Of a stretch of DNA of 64,000 nt, positions 1 to 7,909 are shown piece after piece. The first letter of the stretch is position 1. Each line of letters opens with the position of its first letter. The stretch spans positions 186,001 to 250,000 of the forward strand of contig NZ_WJXZ01000009.1 in NCBI RefSeq assembly GCF_009668025.1, written 5' to 3'. The DNA is from Larkinella terrae (lineage in GTDB: Bacteria > Bacteroidota > Bacteroidia > Cytophagales > Spirosomataceae). The notes beneath the pieces were generated by a model. The model worked only from the letters and a program-made list of their open reading frames with translations. It was not told where the DNA came from and did no database searches. Position numbers and translations under genes: made by a program.

Positions 1-1
1 C

Positions 2-1234
2 TACCTTTTTGCCGCCCTCATGGTTGGCCTGTTGTGGTTTTACGCCCTGATGACCGGTTTTTCGGCCCCGGTTCTGCGATCGGCTTTCATGTTTTCGTTG
101 CTGCTGATTGGCCAGACGTTGGGCCGATCCAATAACCCGTTAAATACGCTGGCGGCTTCGGCTTTTTTAATCCTGCTTTTTGATCCCTACGCGCTAACGA
201 CAGCCGGTTTTCAGTTGTCGTATCTGGCCGTAGGTAGCTTAATTCTCTGGCATCGTAGTCTGTATCAGAGTATGTCGTTTCGATTTCGCTGGGCCGACTG
301 GCTGTGGAAAATTACGGCGGTTTCGCTGGTGGCCCAATTGCTGACCTTTCCGCTGGGAATTTTTTATTTTCACCAGTTCCCAACTTATTTCTGGCTCGCC
401 AATCCCCTTGTCATTCCCCTTTCGTCCCTGGTTTTAATTCTGGCAATGGGATTGCTGGTCGTAGGATGGATTCCGTACGTTGGCCTTGGCGTCGGGAAAG
501 TGCTGTTCTGGACAATGTGGCTGTTGAATCAGACCATTGTATATACTGAAAAACTACCGGACTCCATTCTAAAACCGCTGACGACGACGGGTTGGGAACT
601 GCTTTTGATCTATGCGGTCATTATTTTCGGAATTTGTTTGCTGATTCGCCGGGAACGATACTACAGTTGGTTACTGGCCTGCTGTGCGGTTTTGCTGGTT
701 GTATCGGCTGGATTAACTATTGTGAAGCGAAAAAACCAGCGGTTATTAATTGTTCATTTTGTCCCGCATCAATCGGCCATCAGCTTCGTTCATGGGAAGA
801 CAGCTTTGCTGCTGACGAAGAAACCAATGTCCGACAAAAGCCGCGAAGTGACGTTTTATGTTCGAAATACCTGGGATAGTCTGGGCGTGAGTGAAATTAC
901 GTATTCCCAGCTTGCCCCCTTTGAAAGTCAACTTGCTTTCCATCAAAATCGAGATCTTTCACTGGTCCAATGGCAGGGAAAACGTATCGTGATCGTCAAT
1001 CGGTTGTCAAAAAAGGCCAATTGGCGTTTGCGAGCGATTGTTGATTACCTGATTATCAGTCAGGATGTCTTACAGAATTGGGATCAGCTAAAAGGTAGGC
1101 TCGTGGCCCGAAACATTATATTTGACGACTCGAACAAAACCCCGCTGACGGACCGGCTGCTTTTGGAAGCCCACGAACGCGGGATTCCGTGCCATTCGGT
1201 TCGTCAGCAGGGTGCTTATCTTGCCAGGTTTTGA
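2..1234 (+). CDS. comEC: ComEC/Rec2-type DNA uptake channel, 5' truncated
   Basis: This is the C-terminal part of a ComEC/Rec2 family protein, the inner-membrane channel that carries single-stranded DNA during natural transformation. The frame is open from base 2, so the real start lies outside the window. The first 220 or so residues are a series of hydrophobic helices with the competence-domain pattern (SAPVLRSAFMF, then GFQLSYLAVGSL, then LLTFPLGIFYFHQFPTYFW). The last 170 residues are soluble. I see no HxHxDH zinc motif there, so a complete metallo-beta-lactamase domain, as found in longer ComEC proteins, seems absent. It converges with the T9SS cargo gene 3 bp downstream. The family call is firm; whether this organism takes up DNA is not shown here. 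Confidence 0.88.
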   Translation, partial: YLFAALMVGLLWFYALMTGFSAPVLRSAFMFSLLLIGQTLGRSNNPLNTLAASAFLILLFDPYALTTAGFQLSYLAVGSLILWHRSLYQSMSFRFRWADWLWKITAVSLVAQLLTFPLGIFYFHQFPTYFWLANPLVIPLSSLVLILAMGLLVVGWIPYVGLGVGKVLFWTMWLLNQTIVYTEKLPDSILKPLTTTGWELLLIYAVIIFGICLLIRRERYYSWLLACCAVLLVVSAGLTIVKRKNQRLLIVHFVPHQSAISFVHGKTALLLTKKPMSDKSREVTFYVRNTWDSLGVSEITYSQLAPFESQLAFHQNRDLSLVQWQGKRIVIVNRLSKKANWRLRAIVDYLIISQDVLQNWDQLKGRLVARNIIFDDSNKTPLTDRLLLEAHERGIPCHSVRQQGAYLARF

Positions 1235-1237
1235 GAA

Positions 1238-2503
1238 TTACTTCACCACTTTCCGAATGAAAAACTGATTGCCTAACCGGATCGATACCAGGTAAATTCC
1301 GGTTGGAATCTGTTGAAAATTTATGACCTGGACTTGTTTCTTTTCCGTTTTATTCCGGCTTTCCGAAAACAGAAGTTTACCGCTGATATCTGATAATTCC
1401 GTATCGATAATCCCCATTTCGTCCGTTTCCAGGCTGACGTTCAATTGATTGACTACCGGATTTGGAAATACATGAACTACCGGATTTTGATCACCCAGAA
1501 TAACCGCAACCAGTTTCGAGTAAACATACTGTCCATCCGTATCGACTTGTTTCAGGCGGTAATAAAACGTCCCTTCCGTAATGGCATCGTCAATGTATCG
1601 ATATGATTTACTGCCGTTTTGGGTGCCAATCGGGTCGATTACCGGGCCGCTGATCGCTGTAAAATCCATCGCGTTGGTCGACCGTTCGACGATAAAATAA
1701 CCGTGATTAAGTTCATTTGAAGTTTGCCATTCCAACCGAACCCCGGTTTGCTGAGCCAGCGCCCGGAAATAAGCATAGGTAACGGGCAGGGCGGACGTGC
1801 AACCCGAGCAGTTATTGGTGACGGTGGCGGAACCCAGATTGCCCGGTGTGAAAGAACCGGGCAAACAAACCAGCACATTCGAAGAACCGGTCAGGACATT
1901 GTTGAGATTGGTTTGCCCCTGCGGATTAGAAATCGAAATACAGCCTTTCGTACTTTGGGCGGTGGTTCCGTTTTTATTGTTATTCTGGAAATATTGCGTA
2001 TGGATTTGCCCCATATTTGCCATGCAAACATTGCCATTCCCGTTGATTCTGAACAGGTTGGTGACGTTGACCGTGCCGTTGTCGACTACCAGGTCACCGT
2101 TGATATTCATATCTGTCATGTTCAGAATGCCGCCGTTTTCGACAATGACCCGCGCACCATTGAAGTTGGAATTTACGGGATTGGTCAGCGTCCCGTGCAC
2201 ACGGAGGTCGCCGGAGTTGGCATTGAAATTAGACAAAGTCCCTGAATTATAAATCAAGGTTCCGCCAACCAGGTTTGAATTAACGAGCGAGCCGGGCGCG
2301 GTGACGCAAACGACGGCTCCGGCCTGGATGTTGAGGTTGCTGACCGTTGTGGTAATGCAGTACTTTCCGGAAGACAGATTTTGATTGCTGGCGGTTAATG
2401 CGGTACAGCCCGAACACGATGGGGAGGCCGGGGCACACTGACCAAAACTGGTTTGTGCGCCCAATGACAGGGCGAAACCAATCAGGTAAACAATTTTTTT
2501 CAT
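1238..2503 (-). CDS. Secreted T9SS cargo protein with C-terminal sorting domain
   Basis: A 421-residue protein begins with a clear Sec signal peptide (MKKIVYLIGFALSLGAQTSFG, cleavage near residue 21). Residues 40-190 are rich in Asn, Gly and Thr in short, regularly spaced strands, which suggests a parallel beta-helix. Cysteines recur in CSGC and NNCSGC contexts. After a fibronectin-like stretch around residues 235-340, the last 80 residues form a type A sorting domain (VFPNPVVNQLNVSL, then IPTGIYLVSIRLG, ending in FFIRKVVK). Such domains direct export through the type IX secretion system and are restricted to Bacteroidota. The ligand or role is unknown. No neighbouring gene suggests a pathway. 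Confidence 0.85.
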   Translation of the reverse strand: MKKIVYLIGFALSLGAQTSFGQCAPASPSCSGCTALTASNQNLSSGKYCITTTVSNLNIQAGAVVCVTAPGSLVNSNLVGGTLIYNSGTLSNFNANSGDLRVHGTLTNPVNSNFNGARVIVENGGILNMTDMNINGDLVVDNGTVNVTNLFRINGNGNVCMANMGQIHTQYFQNNNKNGTTAQSTKGCISISNPQGQTNLNNVLTGSSNVLVCLPGSFTPGNLGSATVTNNCSGCTSALPVTYAYFRALAQQTGVRLEWQTSNELNHGYFIVERSTNAMDFTAISGPVIDPIGTQNGSKSYRYIDDAITEGTFYYRLKQVDTDGQYVYSKLVAVILGDQNPVVHVFPNPVVNQLNVSLETDEMGIIDTELSDISGKLLFSESRNKTEKKQVQVINFQQIPTGIYLVSIRLGNQFFIRKVVK

Positions 2504-2633
2504 GGCAGACAGATTATGCGAATTTACATCGAAAGTAAATACATTGTATATACATACAAAATTTTTATCCTTTATCTGTAAAACATACGCTGGGATTCAT
2601 AATTGTATCTTCCATTAAATACGGCCAGAAAGG

Positions 2634-2664
2634 TTGTTCGATCAATCGGATGACTCTACTTTTG
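2634..2664 (+). promoter_or_regulatory. Bacteroidota-type promoter for the YajQ gene
   Basis: TTG at 2634-2636 and TACTTTTG at 2657-2664 are separated by 20 bp, matching the Bacteroidota -33 (TTG) / -7 (TAnnTTTG) promoter. The -7 box lies downstream of the first possible in-frame start codon at 2650. Transcripts from it can therefore only use the ATG at 2716. Confidence 0.65.
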
Positions 2665-2715
2665 TATCGAAAAAAACGGTTGATTCAACTATTTTATCCG
2701 ATAATTAACTTACTC

Positions 2716-3207
2716 ATGGCTTCTTTCGATATCGTCAGCAAAGTAGATTTGCAAACGCTGGACAATGCAATCAACGTCGCAATCAAGGAGATAGCCAATC
2801 GCTATGACCTGCGGAACAGCAAGACTTCGGTTGATCTCAATAAAAAAGACCTCAATGTCAAGATCGATACGGACAATGATATGAGCCTGAAATCGGTGGA
2901 GGATATTCTGCTGGCGCGAATGGTGAAGCAGGGGGTCGATGGGCGCAGTCTGGATTTTACGGCCGAACCCCAGCAGTCGGGAAACCGCCTGCGCCGGGAG
3001 CTGAAAATCCGGCAGGGGCTGGACAAAGACCAGCAGCGGAAAATCCTGAAATTGATCAAAGACCAGTTTCCGAAAATAACCGCTCAGGCGATGGACGACC
3101 AGGTGCGGGTGACGAGTAAAAAAATTGACGATCTGCAGGCCGTCATCGGTATGTTGCGCCGGGCCGAACTGGACGTTTCTTTGCAGTTTGTGAACATGAA
3201 AAGCTAA
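2716..3207 (+). CDS. YajQ family nucleotide-binding protein
   Basis: A 163-residue protein matches the YajQ family in full length. These small cytosolic proteins have two ferredoxin-like domains; some bind cyclic di-GMP and act as regulators, others bind RNA. Family signatures are MASFDIVSKVDLQTLDNAIN at the start, EIANRYDLRNSKT, then VDGRSLDFTAEPQQSGN and the C-terminal LRRAELDVSLQFVNMKS. I use the ATG at 2716, not the in-frame one at 2650. It gives the usual family length, and the predicted promoter sits between the two. A TetR-type regulator gene follows after 31 bp on the same strand. Ligand specificity cannot be told from sequence. Confidence 0.9.
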   Translation: MASFDIVSKVDLQTLDNAINVAIKEIANRYDLRNSKTSVDLNKKDLNVKIDTDNDMSLKSVEDILLARMVKQGVDGRSLDFTAEPQQSGNRLRRELKIRQGLDKDQQRKILKLIKDQFPKITAQAMDDQVRVTSKKIDDLQAVIGMLRRAELDVSLQFVNMKS

Positions 3208-3238
3208 ACTTTTTTTCGGAACACATCGTTGGTCAGGT

Positions 3239-3907
3239 ATGGAAAAACTGGAAAAAATCCGCAAAGCCTACACCGATTACGTGCTTGAAAACGGAACCCC
3301 ACCACCGAGTGTTTTTCAATTTGCGAAAAAACTAAAAATCTCAGAGGCTGATTTCTACCAGGAGTACACCTCCTTTGAGTCAATTGAAGCCGATATCTGG
3401 CTGACTTTTTTTAAGCAGGCCCTTCAAAACATTGAAACGGACCCGATTTACCAGACGTATTCGGTCCGGGAAAAACTGCTGGCCTTTTATTATACCTGGA
3501 TTGAAGTCCTGAAATCCCAGCGCAGTTTTGCGGTTTTTAGTTATAACCGCATCCGGCAGAGCCAGGTGCAGGCGTCGCCGATGGCCAAGGCCCGAATGGG
3601 AACCCAATCGTCGCGAATTCTTCAACCATTCAAGGAGTCGTACTATGACTTCGTTCGCGATTTGCTGGCCGAGGGGCGTGAAAGCAAGGAGGTTGAACCC
3701 CGGCCGCTTCTATCCGATCGATACGCCGACGGTTTGTGGACGCAGACCCTGTTTATTCTCCACTTCTGGATCAACGACGTCAGCAAGAATTTTGAGAAAA
3801 CCGATACCGCCATCGAAAAATCGGTCAATACGGCTTTCGATCTGATTGGTCGTTCCCCGCTGGATTCGCTGTTTGATCTGGCTAAATTCATTTTTCAAAA
3901 TAAATAA
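3239..3907 (+). CDS. TetR family transcriptional regulator
   Basis: A 222-residue protein has a TetR-like arrangement. A weak N-terminal helix-turn-helix covers residues 1-50 (KIRKAYTDYVLENG, then FQFAKKLKISEADFYQEYTS). A larger all-helical domain follows, expected to bind ligand and dimerise. The DNA-binding part diverges from classic TetR, so operator sequence and ligand cannot be predicted. It lies directly upstream of an ABC1/UbiB-type kinase gene in the same direction, separated by 79 bp that contain an inverted repeat. Co-directional TetR/ABC1-kinase pairing suggests that it controls that kinase, which is inference from context. Confidence 0.7.
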   Translation: MEKLEKIRKAYTDYVLENGTPPPSVFQFAKKLKISEADFYQEYTSFESIEADIWLTFFKQALQNIETDPIYQTYSVREKLLAFYYTWIEVLKSQRSFAVFSYNRIRQSQVQASPMAKARMGTQSSRILQPFKESYYDFVRDLLAEGRESKEVEPRPLLSDRYADGLWTQTLFILHFWINDVSKNFEKTDTAIEKSVNTAFDLIGRSPLDSLFDLAKFIFQNK

Positions 3908-3912
3908 TGAAT

Positions 3913-3970
3913 AATTAACAGTGAAAAATGAACAAGACGTATTCGAGCGGTTCATTTTTCTTTGTTAATT
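3913..3970. repeat. Intergenic inverted repeat (TetR/ABC1 gap)
   Basis: Arms at 3913-3933 and 3950-3970 are complementary at 19 of 21 positions around a 16-nt loop. The flanking bases contain AATAATGAATAA (3903-3914), also found at 16404-16415 inside another gene. There is no downstream T-run typical of an intrinsic terminator, so this is better read as a dispersed repeat. Confidence 0.6.
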
Positions 3971-3986
3971 GGTCATTTTTCATAAA

Positions 3987-5330
3987 ATGAAAACGCAAAA
4001 CCATATTCCGACCACCAAAGTTGCCCGGGCCAGCCAGTTTGTGAAGGCGGGGGTAAAAGTGGGGGGCAATTACCTGAAGCATTACGGCAAAAAGTTACTC
4101 GATCCCGAACGGACGAAGGAGGAATTGCACAAGGACAATGCCACCGATATCTATAACGCCTTGAGTGAGCTGAAAGGCAGCGCGTTGAAGATGGCGCAGA
4201 TGCTGAGTATGGACCGGAATATTCTGCCACGGGCCTACGTCGATCAGTTCGCGATGTCGCAATATTCGGCACCGCCCTTGTCGGGGCCACTGGTTGTCAA
4301 GATGTTCCGGACTTATTTTGGCAAATCTCCGCAGCAGATTTACGACCGGTTTGAGATGGAAGCCGTTAATGCGGCCTCGATTGGGCAGGTGCATCAGGCG
4401 TGGAAAAATGGGAAGAAACTGGCGGTTAAAGTCCAATATCCGGGGGTGGCCGACAGCGTCAGTTCCGATTTGCGGATTGCCAAACCGCTCGCCATTCGGC
4501 TGCTGAACCTGAACGAAAAGGATATCAATCGCTACATGGGCGAGGTGGAATCCAAGTTGCTGGAGGAAACGGATTACGAACTGGAACTGAACCGGTCCAT
4601 ATATATATCGAAGCAGTGTGCCTCAATTCCGAACCTGGTTTTTCCGAATTACTACCCGGAATTGTCGAGCAAGCGGATTTTGACGATGGATTGGCTGGAC
4701 GGTTTTCACCTGAAAGATTTTTTGAAAATGAATCCGTCGCAGGAGATCCGAAACCGCATTGGTCAGGCATTGTGGGATTTCTATAACTTTCAGATTCACG
4801 ACCTTAAACAGGTTCATGCCGACCCGCATCCCGGCAATTTTCTGATGCGCACCGACGGAACGATGGGCGTCATTGATTTTGGCTGTGTGAAGGTTATCCC
4901 TGATTTCTTTTACGACAATTATTTCCGGCTCATCAACTTTGACACGCTGGACGACGATCAGACGACGCTCGGGATTTTCCGGAACCTGGAATTTATCGTC
5001 CCCGAAGATTCTCCGAAAGAACAGGCGTTTTTCGTCGATCTCTTCAAGAAGATGATTGTTTTGCTCGGAAAACCGTTCGAAACGCAAACTTTCGACTTCG
5101 GCGACAATAGTTATTTCGATACGGTTTACGCGTTTGCCGAAGAACTCGCTAATGTCGAGGAACTGAAAAATTCGAAAGTCGCCCGGGGTTCGCAACACGG
5201 TTTATATATCAACCGGACTTATTTCGGACTTTATTCGATGCTGAATGAGCTGAAAGCCAGGGTAATTACGCACAAACCGGATTGGCTGGTTTCGAATAAG
5301 CTACGGCTGGAAATGCAAAAGACAGCTTGA
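3987..5330 (+). CDS. ABC1/AarF/UbiB family atypical kinase
   Basis: A 447-residue member of the ABC1 (AarF/UbiB) family of protein-kinase-like proteins. In bacteria these are tied to isoprenoid-lipid and quinone metabolism, often as ATPases. Visible motifs are the Ala-rich nucleotide loop AASIGQVHQ (residues 129-137), KLAVKVQYPG with the ATP-binding Lys, the catalytic ADPHPGNFL and the metal-binding VIDFGCVK. The N-terminal KxGQ motif reads KMAQ (residues 68-71), with Ala in place of Gly. I start at the ATG at 3987; an in-frame TTG at 3969 would add six residues and lies within the inverted repeat. A TetR regulator is directly upstream. The substrate is unknown; a menaquinone link is plausible because menD is in the window but not adjacent. 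Confidence 0.85.
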   Translation: MKTQNHIPTTKVARASQFVKAGVKVGGNYLKHYGKKLLDPERTKEELHKDNATDIYNALSELKGSALKMAQMLSMDRNILPRAYVDQFAMSQYSAPPLSGPLVVKMFRTYFGKSPQQIYDRFEMEAVNAASIGQVHQAWKNGKKLAVKVQYPGVADSVSSDLRIAKPLAIRLLNLNEKDINRYMGEVESKLLEETDYELELNRSIYISKQCASIPNLVFPNYYPELSSKRILTMDWLDGFHLKDFLKMNPSQEIRNRIGQALWDFYNFQIHDLKQVHADPHPGNFLMRTDGTMGVIDFGCVKVIPDFFYDNYFRLINFDTLDDDQTTLGIFRNLEFIVPEDSPKEQAFFVDLFKKMIVLLGKPFETQTFDFGDNSYFDTVYAFAEELANVEELKNSKVARGSQHGLYINRTYFGLYSMLNELKARVITHKPDWLVSNKLRLEMQKTA

Positions 5331-5351
5331 GTAACAGTTAAATAGTTTTAA

Positions 5352-5406
5352 GTTTATGGTTTATAGTTTAAGGTTAGGATGATTTTTTAAGTTTTTAACC
5401 ATAAAC
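5352..5406. repeat. Intergenic inverted repeat, GTTTATGGTT family
   Basis: GTTTATGGTT at 5352-5361 is exactly complementary to AACCATAAAC at 5397-5406. The surrounding bases are low-complexity tracts of the same character (TTTATAGTTTAAGG, and AAACTAGAAACCAG). A related imperfect element lies at 13524-13584. It sits in the gap before the dCMP deaminase gene. Confidence 0.5.
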
Positions 5407-5435
5407 GACAAACTAGAAACCAGTAACTAAGTTCG

Positions 5436-5936
5436 ATGACCAAGCCCCGGTTTGACGATATTTTCATGGATCTGGCCGTCAATCTGTCCAAACGATCCCA
5501 TTGCATTAAGGCACAGGTCGGTGCGGTTTTGACCAAAGAAACCCGTATTATCTCCATCGGTTACAATGGGCCACCCTCCGGTACGCACAACTGCGACGAG
5601 GAATTTCCAGAAGTGGGCTGCCCGCGCGATTCCAAAGGAAGTTGTTCCCTGGCGCTGCACGCGGAGCAGAACGCGATTCTGTATGCCGCTAAAAACGGCG
5701 CGGTTATCGAGGGCGCGACGATTTACGTAACTCTTTCACCCTGCATCGCCTGTGCGCGGATTATCTTTAGTATGAAAATTGCAAAGGTGGTTTTTTTGCA
5801 TTCCTACGCGCAGTACAAAGGCATCCCGACGGACGAAGGTGTCGAGTTTTTGCGTAAATTCGGGATAGAAACCGTCCAATACCAGCCTACGCCGGGGTTT
5901 GAAACTGTAATTTCGCAGGGCGACCCGCATTTGTAG
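5436..5936 (+). CDS. dCMP/cytidine deaminase family protein (ComEB-like)
   Basis: A 166-residue zinc-dependent deaminase of the dCMP deaminase type, which converts dCMP to dUMP to feed thymidylate synthesis. The active-site signature is complete: H75-A-E77 in LHAEQNAI gives the zinc ligand and catalytic Glu, and C103/C106 in SPCIACA give the other two zinc ligands. Upstream, GYNGPPSGTHNCDE and the extra Cys/His residues (HNC, GCPRD) match the second zinc site typical of dCMP deaminases. The length is normal. An AcpH-like gene follows after 12 bp on the same strand, so the two are probably cotranscribed. Start at ATG 5436. Confidence 0.9.
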   Translation: MTKPRFDDIFMDLAVNLSKRSHCIKAQVGAVLTKETRIISIGYNGPPSGTHNCDEEFPEVGCPRDSKGSCSLALHAEQNAILYAAKNGAVIEGATIYVTLSPCIACARIIFSMKIAKVVFLHSYAQYKGIPTDEGVEFLRKFGIETVQYQPTPGFETVISQGDPHL

Positions 5937-5948
5937 GTGGTCTGATCG

Positions 5949-6566
5949 ATGAATATATTAGCACACGCGTATCTTTCCGGAACAGACGAGGGCCTGATCA
6001 TTGGCAATTTTATCGCTGATTTTATCAAGGGAAATCCTGCCCATCCCCGGCACGGATTATCCGCTGAGGTTCAGTTCGGAATCAGCCTGCACCGCCAGAT
6101 CGATCAGTTTACGGATCATCACCCCTTGATTGAAGAGATGCGGATTGTGGTGCGTCCGCGTTGTCATAAATACGCTGGTCCGGCCATTGATGTTTTTCTG
6201 GATCATTTTCTGGCGACCCGGTTTTACGAAATTGCCCATCAACCTCTGTCGGAATTTGTCGGCGGTTTTTACGAATTTCTGAGAAATCACCGCGATCAAC
6301 TGCCCGACCCGGCCTGGCGGATGGCTGGTTACATGATGCAGAACGATTGGCTGATGAATTACCGGTTTCTCGAAGGGATTGACCGCAGTCTGAAAGGGTT
6401 GTCGCGACGGACGGCTTTTCCGTCGAATCTGGACACTGCCGTTAACGATTTGAAAGAGAATTACACTACTTTTGGCGGTTATTTCGACCGCTTTTTTCCT
6501 GATTTGCAGCAACATGTCCGGGATTTTCTGACCGAAAACTGCCCGGATGTAACTCATTCAATTTAA
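5949..6566 (+). CDS. ACP phosphodiesterase-like protein (AcpH/DUF479)
   Basis: A 205-residue protein matches the acyl-carrier-protein phosphodiesterase (AcpH) family. These HD-like all-helical enzymes remove the 4'-phosphopantetheine arm from holo-ACP. Family marks are MNILAHAYLS at the N terminus, GNFIADFIKG, FGISLHRQIDQFTDHHP (His and Asp metal ligands), DVFLDHFLA and YMMQNDWLMNY. The spread of His/Asp residues agrees with a metal-dependent phosphohydrolase. It lies between the deaminase and holA with short gaps on the same strand. Activity on ACP is assumed from family membership. Confidence 0.82.
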   Translation: MNILAHAYLSGTDEGLIIGNFIADFIKGNPAHPRHGLSAEVQFGISLHRQIDQFTDHHPLIEEMRIVVRPRCHKYAGPAIDVFLDHFLATRFYEIAHQPLSEFVGGFYEFLRNHRDQLPDPAWRMAGYMMQNDWLMNYRFLEGIDRSLKGLSRRTAFPSNLDTAVNDLKENYTTFGGYFDRFFPDLQQHVRDFLTENCPDVTHSI

Positions 6567-6595
6567 GTATCTAGCGACGTATATACATATCCGTT

Positions 6596-7615
6596 ATGAC
6601 TCCCGCCGTTGACCAGATTTTGAAAGATGTCCGAAAGAAAAATTTTGCGCCCCTGTATTTGTTGCACGGCGACGAAACGTTTTTTACCGAACTGATTGCC
6701 GACGAAATTGAAAAAATAGCCGTTCCTGAACACGAAAGAGGGTTTAATCAATTTACGGTTTTTGGAAAAGACACCCAGGTAGGAGCGGTCATCAACATGG
6801 CCCGGCGGTATCCGTTCATGGCCGACCGCCAGTTGGTTCTGGTGAAGGAAGCGCAGCAACTGGGCGGTTTAAACGAAAAAGCCAGTCAGTCGCTGCTGGA
6901 AGAGTACGCTAAAGCCCCATTGTCGTCCACGATTCTGGTGCTTTGCCACACGGGGCCGTTCGACGAACGGAAAGCGCTGGCGAAAGCCATTGGTCAAAAA
7001 GGCGTGTTGCTCAACTCCAAAAAACTCTACGACAACAAAGTGCCGGACTGGATCGGCGACTATTGTCGGCAGCAGAACGTTAAAATCAGCCTGAAAGCGA
7101 TTCAGATGCTGTTCGATTACATTGGCAATGACCTGAAACGGCTGGCCAGCGAAATCGATAAAATCATGATCAACCTGAAAGTGGGTGAAGAAGTCAGCGC
7201 CGACACGGTGGAGCGGCTGGTGGGAATCAGCAAGGAGTACAACGTGTTTGAATTGCAGAAAGCGCTTACGATCCGGGATGTTTTGAAAGCCAACCGCATT
7301 GCCGATTATTTCAGCCGGAACCCGAAAGATAATCCGTTGCCCCCCATGCTCATCATTCTGTATCAATTCTTTACGAAAGTGCTGATGGTTCAGGCCTCGC
7401 GCGATCAGTCCGAGAAAACGCTGGCGACCCTGTTGGGCGTTCACACGTTTTTCGTCAAGGATTACCTGCAAACCGCCCGGGCGTATCCGTTGTGGAAAGT
7501 AGCCGGAATTATCCGCTCCATCCGGTATGCCGACGCACTTTCGAAAGGAATTGATTCCCCTTCTCTGAGCGAGGGCGCTATTCTAAAGCAATTGGTCTTC
7601 GATATTTTGCACTAA
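6596..7615 (+). CDS. holA: DNA polymerase III subunit delta
   Basis: A 339-residue clamp-loader delta subunit, which opens the sliding clamp during its loading on DNA. The N terminus (MTPAVDQILKDVRKK, then FAPLYLLHGDETFFTELIADEI) has the degenerate AAA+ start of HolA, with no Walker A lysine as expected for delta. The middle contains FMADRQLVLVKEAQQL and a second helical domain (DLKRLASEIDKIMINL). The C-terminal collar region ends in SEGAILKQLVFDILH. It is the last gene of a plus-strand run. A repeat cluster and a bidirectional terminator follow, then a tRNA on the other strand. Confidence 0.88.
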   Translation: MTPAVDQILKDVRKKNFAPLYLLHGDETFFTELIADEIEKIAVPEHERGFNQFTVFGKDTQVGAVINMARRYPFMADRQLVLVKEAQQLGGLNEKASQSLLEEYAKAPLSSTILVLCHTGPFDERKALAKAIGQKGVLLNSKKLYDNKVPDWIGDYCRQQNVKISLKAIQMLFDYIGNDLKRLASEIDKIMINLKVGEEVSADTVERLVGISKEYNVFELQKALTIRDVLKANRIADYFSRNPKDNPLPPMLIILYQFFTKVLMVQASRDQSEKTLATLLGVHTFFVKDYLQTARAYPLWKVAGIIRSIRYADALSKGIDSPSLSEGAILKQLVFDILH

Positions 7616-7683
7616 ACCCTGTCAGCGGTGAATTCTATCTTTGGTTTGAGCCGCTGTCAGGGTTTCCAACCGCTGACAGGGTT
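7614..7683. repeat. Triple copy of a 14-15 bp palindromic repeat after holA
   Basis: AACCCTGTCAGCGG (7615-7628) is exactly complementary to CCGCTGACAGGGTT (7670-7683). A third copy at 7651-7665 differs only at the central base. The first copy overlaps the holA stop codon. Alternative foldings are possible, because the middle copy can pair with 7614-7628 with one mismatch. Confidence 0.7.
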
Positions 7684-7689
7684 AAACAC

Positions 7690-7718
7690 AAAAACCGCCT
7701 GGAGTGAGGGCGGTTTTT
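7690..7718. terminator. Bidirectional terminator between holA and tRNA-Met
   Basis: A perfect 10-bp stem (AAAAACCGCC with GGCGGTTTTT) encloses a 9-nt loop. The A and T tracts make it work in both directions, ending holA on the plus strand and tRNA-Met on the minus strand. Confidence 0.85.
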
Positions 7719-7724
7719 CATTTG

Positions 7725-7798
7725 TAGCGGGGACGAGAGTTGAACTCGTGACCTCAGGGTTATGAATCCTGTGCTCTAACCAACTGAGCTACCCCGCC
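7725..7798 (-). tRNA. tRNA-Met (anticodon CAU), elongator type
   Basis: A 74-nt cloverleaf on the minus strand has acceptor arm GGCGGGG pairing with CCCCGCT (one G-U at 1-72), D-arm GCTC/GAGC with the AGTTGGTTA loop, anticodon loop TTCATAA and T-arm ACGAG-TTCAACT-CTCGT. The anticodon is CAU. The start of the acceptor stem is paired, unlike initiator tRNA, so an elongator Met is most likely; a lysidine-modified tRNA-Ile(CAU) cannot be excluded by eye. The anticodon stem has an A-C mismatch at 31-39. CCA is not encoded. Its promoter and terminator are both visible. Confidence 0.92.
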
Positions 7799-7811
7799 AG
7801 ATTTCGTGCCA

Positions 7812-7841
7812 CAAAAGTAGGAAAAAAAACTTGTACTCCAA
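7812..7841 (-). promoter_or_regulatory. Promoter for tRNA-Met
   Basis: On the minus strand TTG (7841-7839) and TACTTTTG (7819-7812) are 19 bp apart. This is a full match to the Bacteroidota -33/-7 promoter, 14 bp upstream of the mature tRNA 5' end. Confidence 0.65.
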
Positions 7842-7874
7842 TACACCTTTATGATTACCGTGTTAAAATTCTGC

Positions 7875-7882
7875 TAACTTTG
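7875..7882 (+). promoter_or_regulatory. -7 box (TAACTTTG) for the START-like gene
   Basis: TAACTTTG matches TAnnTTTG. No clear TTG is seen at the -33 distance. It overlaps the in-frame TTG at 7880, which argues for translation from the ATG at 7910. Confidence 0.45.
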
Positions 7883-7909
7883 CCACATTACCTATTTAAA
7901 TTCACTGAT

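Noticed and set aside
2650-2715. N-terminal extension of the YajQ protein
   Set aside because: The promoter -7 box lies inside it, and the 163-residue form matches the family.
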